44,215 nucleotides of DNA from CG1-02-35-72 sp036170135. Lineage in GTDB: Bacteria; Bacteroidota; Bacteroidia; Flavobacteriales; Flavobacteriaceae. Position 1 is the stretch's first letter; each line of letters starts with the position of its first letter. The stretch is from positions 1 through 44,215 of the forward strand of contig JAVHOP010000045.1 of NCBI GenBank assembly GCA_036170135.1. Direction: 5' to 3'. The notes under the pieces are model-generated. The model was not told the DNA's origin, ran no database searches, and saw nothing but the letters and a program-made list of their open reading frames with translations. The translations under genes were made by a program, and so were the position numbers. Positions 42,839 through 44,215 of this stretch are shown in pieces.

Positions 42839-44137
42839 ATGGTTAAGAAAATTATTTATACCGTATTATTTGCAATGGTTTCTTTAGTTGTTAAGGGTCA
42901 AGAAATTTTATCTGTAGATGAGGCTATTCATATTGCTTTAAAAAACAATTATGATATTTTAATTGCACGAAACGATGCCAATATCGCCAAAGCAAATAAT
43001 ACGATGGGGAATGCCGGAATGTTGCCAAACATCCAAATGGGAGGATCGGTAATATATAATCAAAATAATATAAACCAAGTGCTTTCTAGTGGTGCAGAGA
43101 ATAAATATCCATCAAGTAATTCTAATAGTTATAATGCAAATACCCAATTAAGTTGGACTTTATTTGATGGGGGAAAGATGTTTGTAACAAAAAACAAACT
43201 AAATGAAATTGAAGCATTGGGTGAACTTAAATTTAAAGAACAGGTTTTGGCAACAATGTACAATGTAATTGCTGCGTATTATGAAATTGTTAGACAAAAA
43301 CAATCGCTAAATGCCATAAATGAAGTTATTAATTACAATAGAGAAAGAGTTAAAATAGCTCAGGCAGGTTACCATGCCGGATCGCTTATTAAAACAGATG
43401 TACTTCAGGCGCAAATAGATTTAAATGTGACTTTAGAAAACGCTGTAAACCAACAATTTTATATTGATGTAGCTAAAAAAGTGCTAAATAAATTATTAAC
43501 CCAAAATGCCGACAAAGAATTCGAAGTTAACGATTCCATTCCCTTAAACTACATTCCAGATGAAACCGAATTAAAACAAAAACTTTACACTTCAAATATT
43601 AGTGTATTGTCATACCAAAAACAGGTTGATATTGCAAAATTAGGTTATAAAGAAATCCAGAGATTAAATTTTCCAAAGTTGAATTTTAACGCGAGCTATA
43701 ATTATTCTAAATCGACAAATAATATCAGTTCTGTTTTTCAAAACCGCGCTTTTGGAACCCAATTTGGAGGTAGTATTGAAATTCCTTTATTTACTGCTGG
43801 AGAAAATAGAAGAAAAATTTCAACTTCAAAAATACAATTAGAATCAGCCGAATATGATCTTAAATATCTAAAATTACAAGTAAATACCGATTTATTAAAT
43901 GCACTGACAAGTTTTAAAAACCAACTCCAATTGTTAGAAATTGAAAAAGAAAACAATAAGCTTAACAAAGAATATATCGAAATTAGTTTGCAACGTCTTA
44001 AACTTGGCCAATCTACATCATTAGAATTGCACCTGTCACAAGATAGCTATGCACAATCTTTAACTAGACTGATAAATATCAGATATAACTTAAAACTAGC
44101 CGAAATTAAGCTTAAGCAACTCATGGCCTCTTTATAA
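42839..44137 (+). CDS. TolC-like outer-membrane efflux protein
   Basis: A 432-residue outer-membrane efflux channel of the TolC/OMF family. The signal peptide ends near residue 20 (LVVKGQEILS). It shows two internally repeated OEP halves: SVDEAIHIALKNNYDILIARND, then GNAGMLPNIQMGGSV and LSWTLFDGGKMF, and in the second half RLNFPKLNFNASYNYS and IEIPLFTAGENRRK. Long amphipathic helices follow each barrel segment. It completes the tripartite pump with the two preceding genes. It ends 78 bases before the window edge; no clear terminator was found there. Confidence 0.94.
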   Translation: MVKKIIYTVLFAMVSLVVKGQEILSVDEAIHIALKNNYDILIARNDANIAKANNTMGNAGMLPNIQMGGSVIYNQNNINQVLSSGAENKYPSSNSNSYNANTQLSWTLFDGGKMFVTKNKLNEIEALGELKFKEQVLATMYNVIAAYYEIVRQKQSLNAINEVINYNRERVKIAQAGYHAGSLIKTDVLQAQIDLNVTLENAVNQQFYIDVAKKVLNKLLTQNADKEFEVNDSIPLNYIPDETELKQKLYTSNISVLSYQKQVDIAKLGYKEIQRLNFPKLNFNASYNYSKSTNNISSVFQNRAFGTQFGGSIEIPLFTAGENRRKISTSKIQLESAEYDLKYLKLQVNTDLLNALTSFKNQLQLLEIEKENNKLNKEYIEISLQRLKLGQSTSLELHLSQDSYAQSLTRLINIRYNLKLAEIKLKQLMASL

Positions 44138-44215
44138 AAATAAAATCTATTAATTGTAAGTATTTAACTAACGATGGCGAATGCGCATTTTTTTATAAAT
44201 TAGCCTAAAATTAAA

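Noticed and set aside
44171..44196. Possible terminator after the TolC-like gene (GCGAATGCGC followed by a T-run)
   Set aside because: Only a three-base GCG/CGC stem can form without mismatches, which is too weak to call.

Overview
The window is AT-rich chromosomal DNA from a member of the Bacteroidota, most likely a flavobacterium-type bacterium. The evidence is recurrent TAnnTTTG (-7) promoter motifs ahead of genes, Bacteroidota-style lipoproteins and SusC-era outer-membrane proteins, the protein flavour (HutD, DUF1003, DUF2520, KamA-like) and the almost complete absence of Shine-Dalgarno sequences. No rRNA, tRNA, CRISPR array or intact insertion sequence was seen.

Layout. 1-1300 is a patchwork accessory edge: a PD-(D/E)XK nuclease-like gene bracketed by integron-cassette-like sites, then a chimeric pseudogene joining a threonine synthase fragment to the tail of a DUF1003 gene. 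1346-7233 (minus) is a run of MFS transporter, CorA, secreted amidohydrolase, DUF1003 membrane protein and GH53 galactanase lipoprotein. 7409-9283 (plus) is an M1 metallopeptidase, convergent with a small three-helix membrane protein. 9864-13698 (plus) is a KamA-like aminomutase operon with two ATP-grasp ligases and a GNAT acetyltransferase. 13702-14286 (minus) is a HutD-like cupin. 14382-16693 (plus) holds a 5'-nucleotidase-like lipoprotein and a patatin. 16811-18991 (plus) is a porin, an FMN-binding protein and a four-helix membrane protein behind two perfect palindromes. guaB follows.

20524-24386 (minus) is an overlapping run of M28 peptidase, DnaQ/GIY-YIG protein, miaA and an alpha/beta hydrolase. 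24420-29183 (minus) is a cobalamin-type ABC importer behind an acyl-CoA dehydrogenase. It is divergent from a cobalamin riboswitch and BtuB-like TonB receptor (29321-31516). 31651-33231 is an AspT/YidE-type transporter. 33245-38272 (minus) carries YihY, KdsC-like HAD phosphatase, DUF2520 protein and ppdK, the last with a clear terminator. 38703-44137 (plus) is a complete RND efflux operon (adaptor, pump, TolC-like channel).

The best candidates for something undescribed are: (i) the KamA + two ATP-grasp + GNAT operon, which looks like a small pathway that makes, ligates and acylates a beta-amino acid; (ii) the porin + FMN-binding + membrane-protein unit, which looks like an envelope redox system; (iii) the isolated integron-cassette-like nuclease gene at the left edge. 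Functions for all three are inferred from family knowledge and context, not proven by the sequence.
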